A stretch of 10,838 bases of DNA, from the NCBI GenBank assembly GCA_022496185.1, contig WTXG01000600.1, forward strand, positions 1-10,838, written 5' to 3'. Below, in pieces: positions 1-8,086 of the stretch (positions within the stretch are counted from its first letter, which is position 1; every line of letters begins with the position of its first letter). Below the pieces are notes generated by a model. That model had not been told where the DNA came from and did not search any database. It saw only the letters and a list, made by a program, of their open reading frames with translations. The DNA comes from Multifurca ochricompacta (Eukaryota > Basidiomycota > Agaricomycetes > Russulales > Russulaceae). The translations under genes and the position numbers were made by a program.

Positions 1-2288
1 AAACAAGGTTTGTCATTTGTTTTACTGTACTATCATGTCTCTAACTCTTAACCTCCAACCCAGGGCCCACATAGCCAGGTGGTGTGCTGAGAGTAACTGT
101 GCAATGAACATGTTAATGATCATGAATTTCAACAACTAATGAAGGCAGGGCGCCCAGGTACTTCTCTTCCAACCCCAATGACAGTCGTGCATGATGTCAA
201 GCTCTCCTTTGAGAAGTGTCAAGCACACATTAATAAAATTCTCAAGGTAACCTTGATTTTTCTATCCATGCTAACTATACTCATACATTTCAGGAGCATT
301 CAGGTCATGTTCACTTTGCAACTGATGCTTGGACTTCACCAAACCATCATGCATTTGTGGCATGGACAGTTCATTTGCACCATGAGGGTCACCTGTTGGC
401 CTTTGTTTGGATATCACAGAAGTTCCTGAGGTAAGTTTGTTGGTGTGCATGATGTATACTACCAACATTCACCTCCTGATCCTCCAGTCCCATACCGGGG
501 AAGCCCTTGCACAAGCCTTCATGACATGCTCATTGAGCATGGGCTCACAAATAAGGTCAGTTAAACTGACATAAATATGTGTATTAGTGTCTGAAATTCT
601 ACTGGCAGATCCTTGCATTCAATGGAGACAATGCCACTTCAAATGACAAACAAACAGTGTTCCTTGATAAGCTTCCCAACTCCTTTGATGCTGCCAATCA
701 TGTTCGGTGCTTTAATCACATCATCCAACTCTCTGCCAAGGCATTACTTAAACCATTTAGTGCATCACCAAAGGACAATGATTGTGATGGCAAAGATGAA
801 GAAGACCCTGAAAAGGGCCCTGAAAAGATTTATGAAGATCATGAAGATGGTAGGAGCAATGACAACAATGATGAGGATGACAATGACAGTGAGGAGGATC
901 CACTTGGTGTGTTGGATGAAGAGGCTCATGAGCAGTTGTGGAGAACACAGTAGCTGTGCACACAATGCTCAACAAGGTATGTACTGTTATCTCACATTTA
1001 TTGTCAATCTGCTCATGTTTAATCTCTCTAGATTCAAAAACTATCTTTTGCCATCATCCAATCAACAACTAATACTCTTCCTGTGTGGCACAAGACCTGC
1101 ATCACTCACAAACTCCCTATTCACCTCATTCCACATGATCAAGACTCACTGGAATTCAACCTATGACATGGCAAAGGTGGCTCTCAAGTATTGCCCTGCA
1201 ATTGATGACATCACTGCCAACAAATCCTTGAAGCTCCACAAGTATGAACTGATGATGACTGGAAGATTATTGGGGATCTCTTATGGGTACTTAAGGTATG
1301 TCTCTCATCTGGTAGAGTGGCATTTTGGTGCTGATCTTTCACATAAGATATATAAAGATGCAACACTGTTCTTCTCTCAAGATTGAGTTTCATCAATTGC
1401 CAATGTCATCCCAACTATGGACTGCATTGATGCATTGCTAGTGACAACACTGTCAAACCACACTCTCCATCTGTGAAGCATGCACTTACCTTTGCTCGCA
1501 AAAGCATCAGCAAGTATTATTGGAAAACTGGTCTATCCAATGTGTATTGTATTTCTATGGGTATGTTCATAGTGATATCACCATTGCTCATACTCAATTT
1601 TGCATCAACCTCTCAGTGCTTCACCCACAGTTGAAACTCAATATTTTCAACAGTGCCATTGGCCAAAGGGCTGGATCAATACTGCTGAAGCTATTGTTCA
1701 AAAGGAGTATGCAAAGTATGATACCCCCTCCATGTCAGCCCTGTTCAGATATGTTTAGCCTAGTATTTTAATGTCATGTACTTACATTGTGATGACAGTC
1801 AATGATGGTAGCTGATGATGCTGATGTTACCACAGACTTCCTTGACATTCCAATGGATGGCTTAGAAGATACCAATGAGCTTGATGACTACCTTTCACAG
1901 GCAATTGAGAAGGTATCTAATCCTATTGCTTGGTGGTGGGATCATTGGAAGGTCTATCCTAAGTTGTCAGCCATGGCATTTGATTTTCTTAGTGTGCCAG
2001 GTATGTATCTTTGCTATTCTTTTTATTGTGATATATCAAGTAATTATGTTTATCAGCAACCTCCACCGCTCTGTTGAGCATCTGTTTTCACAAGGCTGAC
2101 AGCTTCTCTATTTCACCCGGAATTCTCTGTCTCCATCCATGATCCATGCCCTCTTGTGCCTTGGTGACTGGGGAAGGAGAGATCTGATTGACATGCCAGA
2201 ACTAGTAGAAGCTATCTGTACATCAAGTCTTGGAAAGAAACACACTCATAGTAGTTCTCTTTCCTCAGGTACTGGTTCTGTAGTTTAG
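1..2288 (+). pseudogene. hAT family transposase relic with introns
   Basis: In life this enzyme would cut and paste its own transposon in the nucleus. Exons give, in order: GRPGTSLPTP (about 148-177), HFATDAWTSPNH with the first catalytic Asp (TDAW, about 311-346), HLHHEGHLL, LDITEVPE, ILAFNGDNATSND with the second Asp (GDN, from 609), FDAANHVRCFNHIIQLSAKA (to about 747), a Glu/Asp-rich insert (about 780-930), KLSFAII (1035-), WNSTYD, YKDATLF, LHPQLKLNIF, and the C-terminal dimerisation motif ELDDYLSQAIEKVSNP plus WWWDH and YPKLS (about 1876-1975), then HFTRNSLSPSSI and LGDWGRRDL. Apparent introns: 8-63, 247-293, 431-487, 556-608, 977-1031, 1296-1347, 1561-1616, one ending at 1798 with a decayed donor, and 2001-2056. 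Single-base shifts occur near 400-410, 520, 945, 1140, 1250, 1650 and 2075, and a TGA at 1384. It is dead; the N-terminus lies upstream. Confidence 0.9.
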
Positions 2289-2330
2289 ATATGCAGTTTC
2301 TATCTGGCTGGTAGTACCAACACATGATTT

Positions 2331-2450
2331 GTAAATAAAACCTGTGGGTTTTAACCATACCTGTGGGTATGGTATGTTAACAGGTATGATGTGATGGGTT
2401 ACAGGTATGGTGTGTGTAAAATTACCTGCAGTGTGACCTGTGTTATGCCT
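2331..2450 (+). repeat. hAT subterminal repeat zone
   Basis: This non-coding stretch after the transposase carries repeated ACCTGTGGGT and ACAGGTATG words on both strands, including the near-palindrome around 2353-2373 (ACCATACC, spacer, GGTATGGT). The same vocabulary returns at both ends of the separate small hAT (4050-4100 and 5317-5430). In hAT elements such subterminal words bind the transposase; here that role is inferred. An AATAAA at 2335-2340 could be the old poly(A) signal of the transposase gene. Confidence 0.6.
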
Positions 2451-2455
2451 TACCC

Positions 2456-2993
2456 ACCACCAAGAATGAGTACATCAGGTGCTGGATATTCTACAAGAGC
2501 ATGACCTATATCTCAAGCCAGCCAAGTGTTCATTTGAACAGCAAAGTGTTGAGTATTTGGGTGTCATCCTGCAAGAAGGACAAGTACAAATGGACCCAGT
2601 AAAAGTGCAGGGAATTCAAGAATGGCCTATGCCCACATGTATCAAAGAAGTATGATCTTTTGTAGGATTCTGCAACTTCTACTGATGATTCATACAAGGA
2701 TTCTCAGGTGTCGCACAGCCACTTAATGGGCTGCTGAAAAAGGACATACCCTGGCATTGGGGGCAAGATCAGCAATGAGCCTTTGAGTGTATCAGAGACA
2801 TTGTAGGGTTGGAGCCTGTTCTTTTACAACCAGATCTGGGAAAACCATTTGAACTTGAGGTTGATGCATCTCATTTTGCCAATGGAGCAGTATTGAATCA
2901 AAAGGATGATAATGGACTTCTCCACCCAGTTGCCTTCTACTCTGAAACCTTTTCCACTGTAGAATGGAATTATGATATCTGGGACAGAGAATT
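2456..2993 (+). pseudogene. gypsy pol: RT thumb/connection and first half of RNase H
   Basis: The frame shows YLKPAKCSFEQQSVEYLGVI (RT thumb start), GQVQMDPVKVQGIQEWP, SFVGFCNFY, FIQGFSGVAQPL, LLKKDIPWHWG, then the RNase H opening EPVLLQPDLGKPFELEVDAS with catalytic Asp at 2863-2865, and NYDIWDRE with the conserved Glu codon at 2989-2991. These are the family signatures of Ty3/gypsy RT and RNase H. Five in-frame stops (2467, 2653, 2683, 2686, 2776) are all TGA; at 2683/2686 the family usually has Arg-Arg (YRRFI), which fits CGA to TGA decay. The frame is broken at 2994 by solo LTR-A, and it starts abruptly at the hAT edge, so the catalytic palm of RT is missing here. Confidence 0.93.
2989..2993. 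repeat. 5-bp target duplication GAATT of LTR-A
   Basis: GAATT at 2989-2993 is repeated at 3573-3577, directly outside the TGTGACA...TGTGACA ends of the insert. Joining the two flanks through one copy gives D-R-E-L-L-A-I-V, the expected RNase H reading, so both the target duplication and the insertion point are exact. The GAA codon in it encodes the conserved RNase H Glu. Confidence 0.95.
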
Positions 2994-3572
2994 TGTGACA
3001 GTTCTATCATTTCTGTTTGTCCAATTTACCTGGAAGATGACTGCATGACCAACATCAGTTGATCTATCTAACTAGACCAGCTGATTGTAGAATATGGAGG
3101 GTGCAACCCCTCCCTGACTCTTGTATTGACCAGTCTAGCCCCACCTCTTATACTATATGATGTAGATATGACATAGCTATGAGATCACTGTGATGCAGTA
3201 TGATATCATCTAGTTATACTTACATTACTTCATTTACTGGCTAGACCCTTCTATTAGTAGCAGTGTGACTGTGTATTTAAGCCTGCCAAATGCTAAGAGA
3301 ACAGACCTTAAGTCTGTTCTCCTGTGTCAATACAGGTGTTTCATTTGACTCACAGAAATCCCTTTGAGCCCTCCTAAGTTGTGACTTAGAGGGTCTTCAA
3401 ACCTCAGTAGCTTGTGGCAGGACTTAGTGTCACTGCTTGATCCCGCATCTCACATGCACCCCTCTAGTTTGTGTGGGCCTGACTTGTCTTAATCATAGTC
3501 TTGATCCTGACTTGGTTATCTTGAACCCAAATGACTCCTGGACTTTGACACAGCATGCACCTGGCTGTGACA
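2994..3572 (+). mobile_element. Solo LTR-A (579 bp) inside RNase H
   Basis: The insert starts TGTGACAG and ends CTGTGACA, with the TG...CA termini of an LTR and a perfect 5-bp target duplication. No internal retroelement coding is present, so it is a solo LTR left by recombination between the two LTRs of a full element. A TATTTAA box at 3274-3280 suggests + strand orientation. Just downstream is a hairpin with perfect 9-bp arms (3298-3306 and 3312-3320), and a second at 3369-3393. It is not the same sequence as LTR-B or LTR-C. No gene is seen in it; small open frames at 3437-3637 have no recognisable content. Confidence 0.93.
3274..3280 (+). promoter_or_regulatory. TATA-like box of LTR-A
   Basis: TATTTAA lies about 290 bp before the right end of the LTR, a normal place for the U3 promoter. 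The hairpin at 3298-3320 follows about 18 bp later, near where transcription would start. The call rests on motif and position only. Confidence 0.45.
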
Positions 3573-3772
3573 GAATTACTTGCAATTGTGAAAGTGCTAC
3601 ATCACTCACAACAATACCTTGTGGGGACTCCCCATAAAACCATCATCCACACCAATCACTCCAACCTGTTGTACTGGAAGGAACTGCATAAAATCAGCCA
3701 ATGAGTAGCATGCAAAGTGTTAGAACTTGAGGAGTACAACTTTACCCTGAAACACATTGCAGGCAGTTGCAA
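3573..3772 (+). pseudogene. gypsy pol: second half of RNase H
   Basis: This continues the frame broken by LTR-A: ELLAIVKVLHHSQQYLVG, then TIIHTNHSNLLYWKE, HKISQ, a TGA at 3702-3704, and VLELEEYNFTLKHIAG. The family has HTDHSNL, where the Asp is catalytic; here codon 3654-3656 is AAT (Asn), which follows from ACCGAT to ACCAAT by loss of a CpG. The TGA stands where relatives have Arg (ISRRVAR). After GSCN at about 3772 the usual linker NGRADALSR and the first part of integrase are gone, and the reading frame shifts: a deletion of an estimated 0.3-0.4 kb, judged from the usual spacing in the family. Confidence 0.9.
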
Positions 3773-4006
3773 TATGCTCTAGCCAAACAAGACTATTGGT
3801 GGCCAAACATGAAGAAGGATGTGGAGGACTATGTGAAGGGTTGCACAGACTGTCAAGCCAACAAAATAAACACACACCTGCACCCACCAGCACCATTCCC
3901 AATCACACCCACAAGCTCCCTGCCATTCCAAACTGTCGCTATGGACTTCATTGTCAAACTCCCCAACTCCAGAGGCTTCAACTCCATTCTGACCATCACC
4001 AACCAT
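3767..4006 (+). pseudogene. gypsy integrase: zinc-finger tail and start of catalytic core
   Basis: The reading begins LQYALAKQDYWWPNMKKDVE, followed by YVKGCTDCQANK, the CxxC half of the integrase HHCC zinc finger; the two His lie in the deleted part. VAMDFIVKLP carries the first catalytic Asp of the DDE triad (3944-3946), then GFNSILTI. The frame is open and has no internal stop. It stops at 4006 because the small hAT transposon was inserted into the codons for T-D-H; the core continues at 5447. There is no start codon of its own: it is an internal piece of pol. Confidence 0.92.
3999..4006. repeat. 8-bp target duplication of small hAT
   Basis: CCAACCAT (3999-4006) and CTGACCAT (5447-5454) flank the element. 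They differ at two adjacent bases and both derive from CCGACCAT: CG became CA on one side and TG on the other. CCGACCAT fits the integrase family reading T-D-H, and collapsing the copies restores the frame. An 8-bp duplication is the hAT standard. Confidence 0.88.
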
Positions 4007-4023
4007 TAGTGATTGGCAGGGGT
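4007..4023 (+). repeat. Left terminal inverted repeat of small hAT
   Basis: TAGTGATTGGCAGGGGT pairs with the right end at about 5429-5446 (reverse complement TAGTGATTGTCAAGGGGT) with one substitution and one inserted base. A copy of the inner part (TTGGTAGGGGTAACCC) appears again at 4415-4430 inside the element. Confidence 0.85.
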
Positions 4024-4106
4024 AACCCTGGGGTATCCTCATTGGTACCCATACCCATACCTGTACCCATCACTATGGGTACAGGTAACCCACAGGTCAC
4101 CCATGA

Positions 4107-4878
4107 AAATGCATGCAAGTTCTTTACTTGGATCATGCATTTTGGATAACTGGCCCAGGCCTTCCTGGACCAAGGAGATACACAACACATTCATTTGTGG
4201 CTGCTTAAGATCCCTCAATGACTCTTGTTTTATGTTCAGAAGATTAAGATAATTCATTATTCCATTTTTATTTTATTATTCTGCTTTCAATTTTATACAA
4301 GCACAACTAAAATCCAGTATACAGCAATGATTAGATAGGATGTTATAGAACATTGATGAAAAGCCTGTCAGATAACCACACAGAATGCAAAAAAAATTCA
4401 TGAACACATAGAAATTGGTAGGGGTAACCCCTGGATAATTGTTTTGATACCTGGGTTACCCATAAAATGAAATGCATGCAAGTTCTTTACTTGCATTGCA
4501 CATCTCAGACATCTGGCCTGGGAGATCCTAGTCAAGGAGATATGCACTTGGACACAATGCATTCATTTATGGCTACTCAAGATCCCTCAAAGATTCCTAT
4601 TTTATGTTCATAAGATTAAGATGATTTATTATTCCATTTTTATTTTATTATTCTGGTTTCAATTTTATATGAGTGCAACTGTTCTTTGCATTTCTGTGCA
4701 TTTCAGGTAAATGGCCCAGGCCATCCCAGTCAAGGAGATAAGCACTTGGACACAATGCATTCATTTATGGCTACTCAAGATCCCTCAAAAATTGTTGGTT
4801 TATGTTCAGAAGATTGAATGTATTCTTTATTTACATTATTATTTTATTTTTCTGGTTTCATTTCATACATGTGTGACT
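4107..4878 (+). repeat. Three diverged copies of an internal block of the small hAT
   Basis: Copies lie at about 4107-4309, 4467-4680 and 4684-4878. Each has the core CAAGGAGATA (4171, 4533, 4731), CATTCATTTATGGCT, AAGATCCCTCAA, TTTATGTTCA, AAGATT, an AT-rich run with TTTTATTTTATTATT, then a tail like TTTTATATGAGTGCAACT. Copies 2 and 3 share CACTTGGACACAATGCATTC exactly; copy 1 is more distant. Copies 1 and 2 are also each preceded by a TIR-like GGGGTAACC word (4019, 4420), so the left arm itself was duplicated, with the third copy lacking that lead. Confidence 0.85.
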
Positions 4879-5446
4879 GTCCTAGTCCCTGGATGCTTAT
4901 TTCTGCATGTTTAAGTCAACCTTCCTTAATAGGAAGGAGGTCAGACCACCATGTGATGCAATGTAGTTGCTGCCCATGCAGCTTGTAGACACATGTGGGC
5001 CTTGTTTCAATAAAGTAATTTGATAATTAGATTATAGAATAGTCTATATTAGTCTAGAGTGTATTTTAGATAGTGCCAGACTGGCGGAAATGATCATGTG
5101 TTAATAAAACAAATGCATCATGATTTTCAAGAATGTAGATCACTGATAACACTTTTATTTTACATTGCACTGTTGATCTGCTTTGATATTTTGTAGGATA
5201 ACACTAGAACATATTTAAAGCCACCCTGTAGCATACATCAGACAAGATCTTGTATTTTTATGGCTGCAGATGTGTTTTATCTTGGAAATTCTACTGATCT
5301 TGACAATGCATAATCGGCACCTATACCTGCCAAACCCACTGCGTGGGTACAGGTTTCCACAGGTTGGGAGCCATATACCTGTACCCATACCTGGCAAAAC
5401 CCATGGTGCTTACCCGTGCAGGTATGAAACCCCTTGACAATCACTA

Positions 5447-6151
5447 CTGACCATGACTGTTCCAAGGCAGTGTTGTTCATACCTTGTAAAGAATCCATCA
5501 CAGCAGAAGGAGTGGCCAAACTATATCTTGACCATGTCTATAGGCATTATGGCCTCCCAGAAAAGATTATCTCTGACCAAGATCCACATTTCACTTCAGC
5601 ATTCACCAGAGCACTATGCAAAACATTGGATGTAGTACAGAATGTCTCCTCAGCCTACCACCCACAGACAGATGGCCAATCAGAAAGGATGAATCAGTGG
5701 CTAGAACAATACCTTCTGTTTTGGTGTAATGGACAACAGGATGACTGGGCTGACTGGCTGGCAATGGCAGAATTTGCACATAACTCCTGGCCCAATGGGA
5801 CAACAAAGCAATCCCCCTTTTCACTTATTATGGGCTGGGTACCATGCACCACATGGACTGATAAACCTACAAATGTTCCCACCATTTCCCAGCATATCAA
5901 CCAATGGAATGAAGCAAGGAAATCAGCCAATGAGAATCTATTGAAGGCACAGCAAACCTTATTGGAAAGGCCATCAAGTTTCACACCTTATTGAACCAAT
6001 GTCCTAGTCTGGTTGGAGGGAAAGAACATTCACACATCACACCCAATGGCCAAATTGGCACCCCAATGTCACAGACCTTTCAAGATCACAAGGAAGCTGT
6101 CAGATGTCTCATACAAGCTTGAGCTCCCACTCACATGGAAGATTCACCTGG
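5447..6151 (+). pseudogene. gypsy integrase: catalytic core and GPY/F-type tail
   Basis: The frame runs DHDCSKAVLFIPCKE, YRHYGLPEKIISDQDPHF with the second catalytic Asp (5575-5577), then AYHPQTDGQSERMNQWLEQ with the catalytic Glu (5683-5685). Thirty-five residues separate them, the D,D-35-E spacing of retroviral-type integrases that join the cDNA to the host genome. NSWPNGTTKQSPFSLIMGW follows, then a TGA at 5992-5994 (a likely CGA Arg), VWLEGKNI, LAPQCHRPFKI (a GPY/F-like module with its Gly changed) and WKIHLV. It breaks off at 6151 at LTR-B and resumes with FHAKLLTPY at 7499. All catalytic core residues survive in this half, although the gene as a whole is broken. Confidence 0.94.
6147..6151. 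repeat. 5-bp target duplication CCTGG of LTR-B
   Basis: CCTGG at 6147-6151 is repeated at 7494-7498. Between them the insert begins TGTTACGACC and ends GAGCATTACA. Collapsing to one copy rejoins I-H-L-V to F-H-A-K-L-L, the expected (V/I)HxVFHxSLL motif of gypsy integrase tails. Confidence 0.95.
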
Positions 6152-6537
6152 TGTTACGACCCTACTCTTTTTCCTGACCCTGCACACCATGCCTTATTCT
6201 TTGCACTATCCTTGACTTTCCCCTTCTCTGGACCACTCCCTGATGCCCTTGGTATGTTGCCTTGGGACCTTCTTGATGCCTGTGGCCTGTGTGCCCAGGA
6301 CCTTACCCTGATGCCTGTGACCTGTTGCTCACAGGACCAACCTCCCTTGCCACCATTTACACCTAACCTGATGGTAGTTCTGCTGCTATACTGTTGGATG
6401 TATGTCACCCTTCCTTGTTGCCTTGGCTTATGCCTTGGCCAGTACCCCTGTCCCTGTGCTTGACACCCATAGGATCTCTGACACTGTCCCTGCCAATCTA
6501 ATCTCTGACTTTGGCTTGTACTTGACCCTTTGCCAGT

Positions 6538-6612
6538 CATGTGACCCCTGGCCATGTGATCCCTGACCATGTGATCCCTGACCATGTGACCCTGGACCAT
6601 GTGATCTTTGAC
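6538..6612 (+). repeat. Five 15-bp tandem repeats in LTR-B U3
   Basis: CATGTGA starts at 6538, 6553, 6568, 6583 and 6598, an exact 15-bp period; the unit is CATGTGATCCCTGAC with a few substitutions. Each unit holds CATGTG, an E-box-type hexamer. In LTRs, such U3 repeats are often enhancer-like binding sites; that use here is inference. Confidence 0.85.
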
Positions 6613-6696
6613 TTTGATCACAGCATCTTCATCTGATCATTTACCCCTTTCTGATCACATGGCCCATCTGGCTTATCATTCGCTTCTCTGATTCCT

Positions 6697-6906
6697 GTGG
6701 GAGTATTCCCACATCCATCCTGACTCCTGTGGGAACACTCCCACACCACTCTATCCTTTGTAGGACTTATTGTCTCACACTTTCCCTGATTCCTGTGGAG
6801 CCTGTTGCTCCCACACCGACCTTGTGGTATTGTTCCCATACCAGACCCCTACTCTGATGGGACTTATTCCCATCTTGGACCTGACTCATGGCAGCTTCTC
6901 TGCCAT
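6697..6906. repeat. Array of six short inverted repeats in LTR-B U3
   Basis: Successive stem-loops: 6697-6712 (arms GTGGGA/TCCCAC), 6729-6744 (same arms), 6795-6814 (GTGGAGC/GCTCCCAC, one bulge), 6825-6843 (TGGTAT/ATACCA), 6856-6874 (GATGGGA/TCCCATC) and 6888-6906 (ATGGCAG/CTGCCAT). The first three each follow a TCCTGTGG word, so part of the array arose by duplication; the last three have different arms. Confidence 0.8.
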
Positions 6907-6969
6907 TGGCTGATAAGGACCTGACCCAGACTGTACCCAGATTAGCTACAATCTAGACCTCTGATACAG

Positions 6970-6977
6970 TATATAAG
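6970..6977 (+). promoter_or_regulatory. TATA box of LTR-B
   Basis: TATATAAG in a position fitting the end of U3, followed about 25-35 bp later by the region where R would begin. It is the best TATA match on the + strand of this LTR. Confidence 0.6.
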
Positions 6978-7493
6978 ACACTGTAGACAGTTAGTAGGAC
7001 TTTAGATTTGACCTCTTGTGCCTTCAGCCTAGAGTTTCCTAGTCATGGAATACAGAGGGGCTTATTGCCCTTTTTCATTCTTCATAATCTCCAGAAGGAC
7101 CCCATTGCCTCTGGCAATGGGTGTGCACTTCTGTTCCGAATCCCATCCCTTACCCAGATGCTGTTGATGCTCTGGCTTCCCTTCCTTTGCCCTCTCTGAC
7201 TTTGGTCCACTTGGTGTGCTTCTAGCACTGTGGCCAGGTCCTGTCCCCACTCAACAGCCTTAGGGGATTAGCTCCCTTTGGCTGACTTGTCCTGTCTCTC
7301 TCTGTGCTTGGCTATAGCACAACTTCCTATTCACCCTGAAGCTAAGAGCCTGGCCTTGTTGTGCCAGGCTTGCTGAAGATCCTGGACCCACAGTGTAAGG
7401 TGCCACAGATGTGGCTGACTAGTGCCAGACTAGTGTCAGTGGACTTGCACTGACTGGTGCATGTCACACAGCAATGCCCCACTGAGCATTACA

Positions 7494-7773
7494 CCTGGTC
7501 TTCCATGCAAAGCTGCTAACCCCATATAGAGAGACTCCCATACATGGAGAGAACTTCCCAAGACTGCCACCTGATCTTGTTGATGGAGAAGTGGAGTGGG
7601 AAGTGGATCACATTCTAGACTCATCCTGACAAGGCTGAGGACATAAACTCCACTACCTAATCAAGTGGAAAGGATTCCCAGACTCTGACAGTTTGTGGGA
7701 ACTGGCCAGGAACATCTTTGCCCTGGACTTGATTTGCAACTTCCACTTACAACATCCCCAAGCACCCAACTAG
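7494..7773 (+). pseudogene. gypsy pol 3' end: integrase tail and chromodomain
   Basis: After LTR-B the frame reads [40 protein letters not shown], then the chromodomain core HYLIKWKGFPDSDSLWELAR and NIFALDLICNFHLQHPQAPN, ending at a TAG (7771-7773). In chromoviruses this domain sits at the integrase C-terminus and steers insertion by binding histone marks or heterochromatin partners. The YLxKWKGxPDSxxxWE signature is intact, although relatives usually have EPA where this has ELA. Two TGA stops (7627, 7636) stand at the RRxGRG stretch of relatives and fit CGA to TGA decay. The terminating TAG is probably the true end of pol, because the length and position fit the family. Confidence 0.93.
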
Positions 7774-7812
7774 AAATAAAAGGGCAAGAGCAACTGATAT
7801 TTTCCCCAGTAC

Positions 7813-8086
7813 ATGCTCCCTCAGCAACATCCTACCAAACACAACCTCATTATGTCTTTCACCAACCTCTCCATCACTGCCAGTGCTGCCATTGACACCT
7901 TCTCCCCCACCACTACTGTGGTCATTGAAGCCTTCCCCTCTGCCCATCCCTCTACTCATCCCTCATCTCCCATTGACTATGAAGCCACAGAAGAATGAAT
8001 TAAGAACCAGTCCCCCAACCCTGACCATGACTTTGACTGCTCCAATGAGCCTCATGTAAAACAGGCATGGTGCGCAGCATACTGAC
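7813..8086 (+). pseudogene. Post-pol ORF, N-terminal low-complexity part
   Basis: Forty bases after the pol stop an ATG opens a frame (MLPQQHPTKHNLIMSFTNLS) rich in Ser, Thr and Pro, with FPSAHPSTHPSSPIDYEATE. It meets a TGA at 7996-7998 and, if read through, goes on with NQSPNPDHDFDCSNEP and KQAWCAAY until a TGA at 8083-8085 next to the LTR-C insertion. I do not recognise a domain. Its place between pol and the polypurine tract, and the same TGA-type decay, suggest that it is the beginning of the ORF that continues after LTR-C, but a frame change is needed across the junction (about 8550-8590), so the link is not proven. It could instead be an untranslated spacer. Confidence 0.45.

Larger units (their letters stand above)
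1..2455 (+). mobile_element. hAT DNA transposon, left end outside window
   Basis: A class II hAT element runs in from the left edge. It holds a broken transposase gene (to about 2288) and then about 165 bp of non-coding sequence with short repeats built on ACCTGTGGGTAT / ACAGGTATG, the kind of subterminal repeats fungal hAT elements carry next to their ends. At about 2450-2456 the sequence changes abruptly to gypsy RT coding sequence (HHQE, then VHQVLDILQEHD), so the hAT was inserted into the gypsy pol gene just upstream of this point. The exact right end and the 8-bp target duplication cannot be fixed because the left end lies outside the window. The upstream half of the gypsy element should lie further left. 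Confidence 0.85.
4007..5446. mobile_element. Non-autonomous hAT element (1,440 bp) inside integrase
   Basis: The ends are TAGTGATTGGCA-GGGGT on the left and, read as reverse complement from the right, TAGTGATTGTCAAGGGGT: terminal inverted repeats starting TAGTG, as usual for hAT. An 8-bp target duplication flanks them. Subterminal ACCCATACCTGTACCC words occur at 4050-4100 (with a palindrome around GTACCCATCACTATGGGTAC) and at 5317-5430. No transposase is encoded, so it would have needed an enzyme from a relative, possibly like the relic at the left of the window. Inside are three diverged copies of an AT-rich block (4107-4878), a small perfect hairpin at 4920-4937 (7-bp arms, loop TAAT) and about 400 bp (4940-5315) in which I recognise nothing beyond an AATAAA near 5009. 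Confidence 0.88.
6152..7493 (+). mobile_element. Solo LTR-B (1,342 bp) inside the integrase tail
   Basis: TGTTACGACC...GCATTACA ends, a perfect 5-bp target duplication and the absence of any retroelement gene make this a solo LTR, large for the type. A TATATAAG box at 6970-6977 gives + orientation, so U3 would be about 820 bp and R-U5 about 500 bp. U3 contains a 15-bp tandem repeat (6538-6612) and a dense run of short hairpins (6697-6906); more hairpins lie at 6314-6335, 7101-7121, 7348-7369 and 7435-7454. Long open frames on the reverse strand here (for example 6154-6621) are products of these repeats, not genes. The termini resemble those of the host LTR at 9613 (TGTTAC..ACC), but the interiors do not obviously align. 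Confidence 0.92.

Noticed and set aside
613..1386. 257-codon open frame over the hAT region
   Set aside because: Its reading is mostly the wrong frame of the transposase and runs through two introns; the hAT motifs lie partly in another frame.
2440..2460. Exact right end and target duplication of the left hAT
   Set aside because: The other end is outside the window, so no pairing of termini is possible; only an approximate border is given.
3437..3637. 66-codon frame across LTR-A and RNase H
   Set aside because: It crosses the exact right border of the solo LTR and is out of frame with RNase H.
6538..6612. CRISPR-like direct repeats
   Set aside because: Units are contiguous 15-bp repeats without spacers, in a eukaryotic LTR.
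6154..6621. 155-codon reverse-strand frame with repeated HMVRDHM-type peptides
   Set aside because: The repetitive protein is just the 15-bp tandem repeat of LTR-B read backwards; it lies wholly inside the solo LTR.
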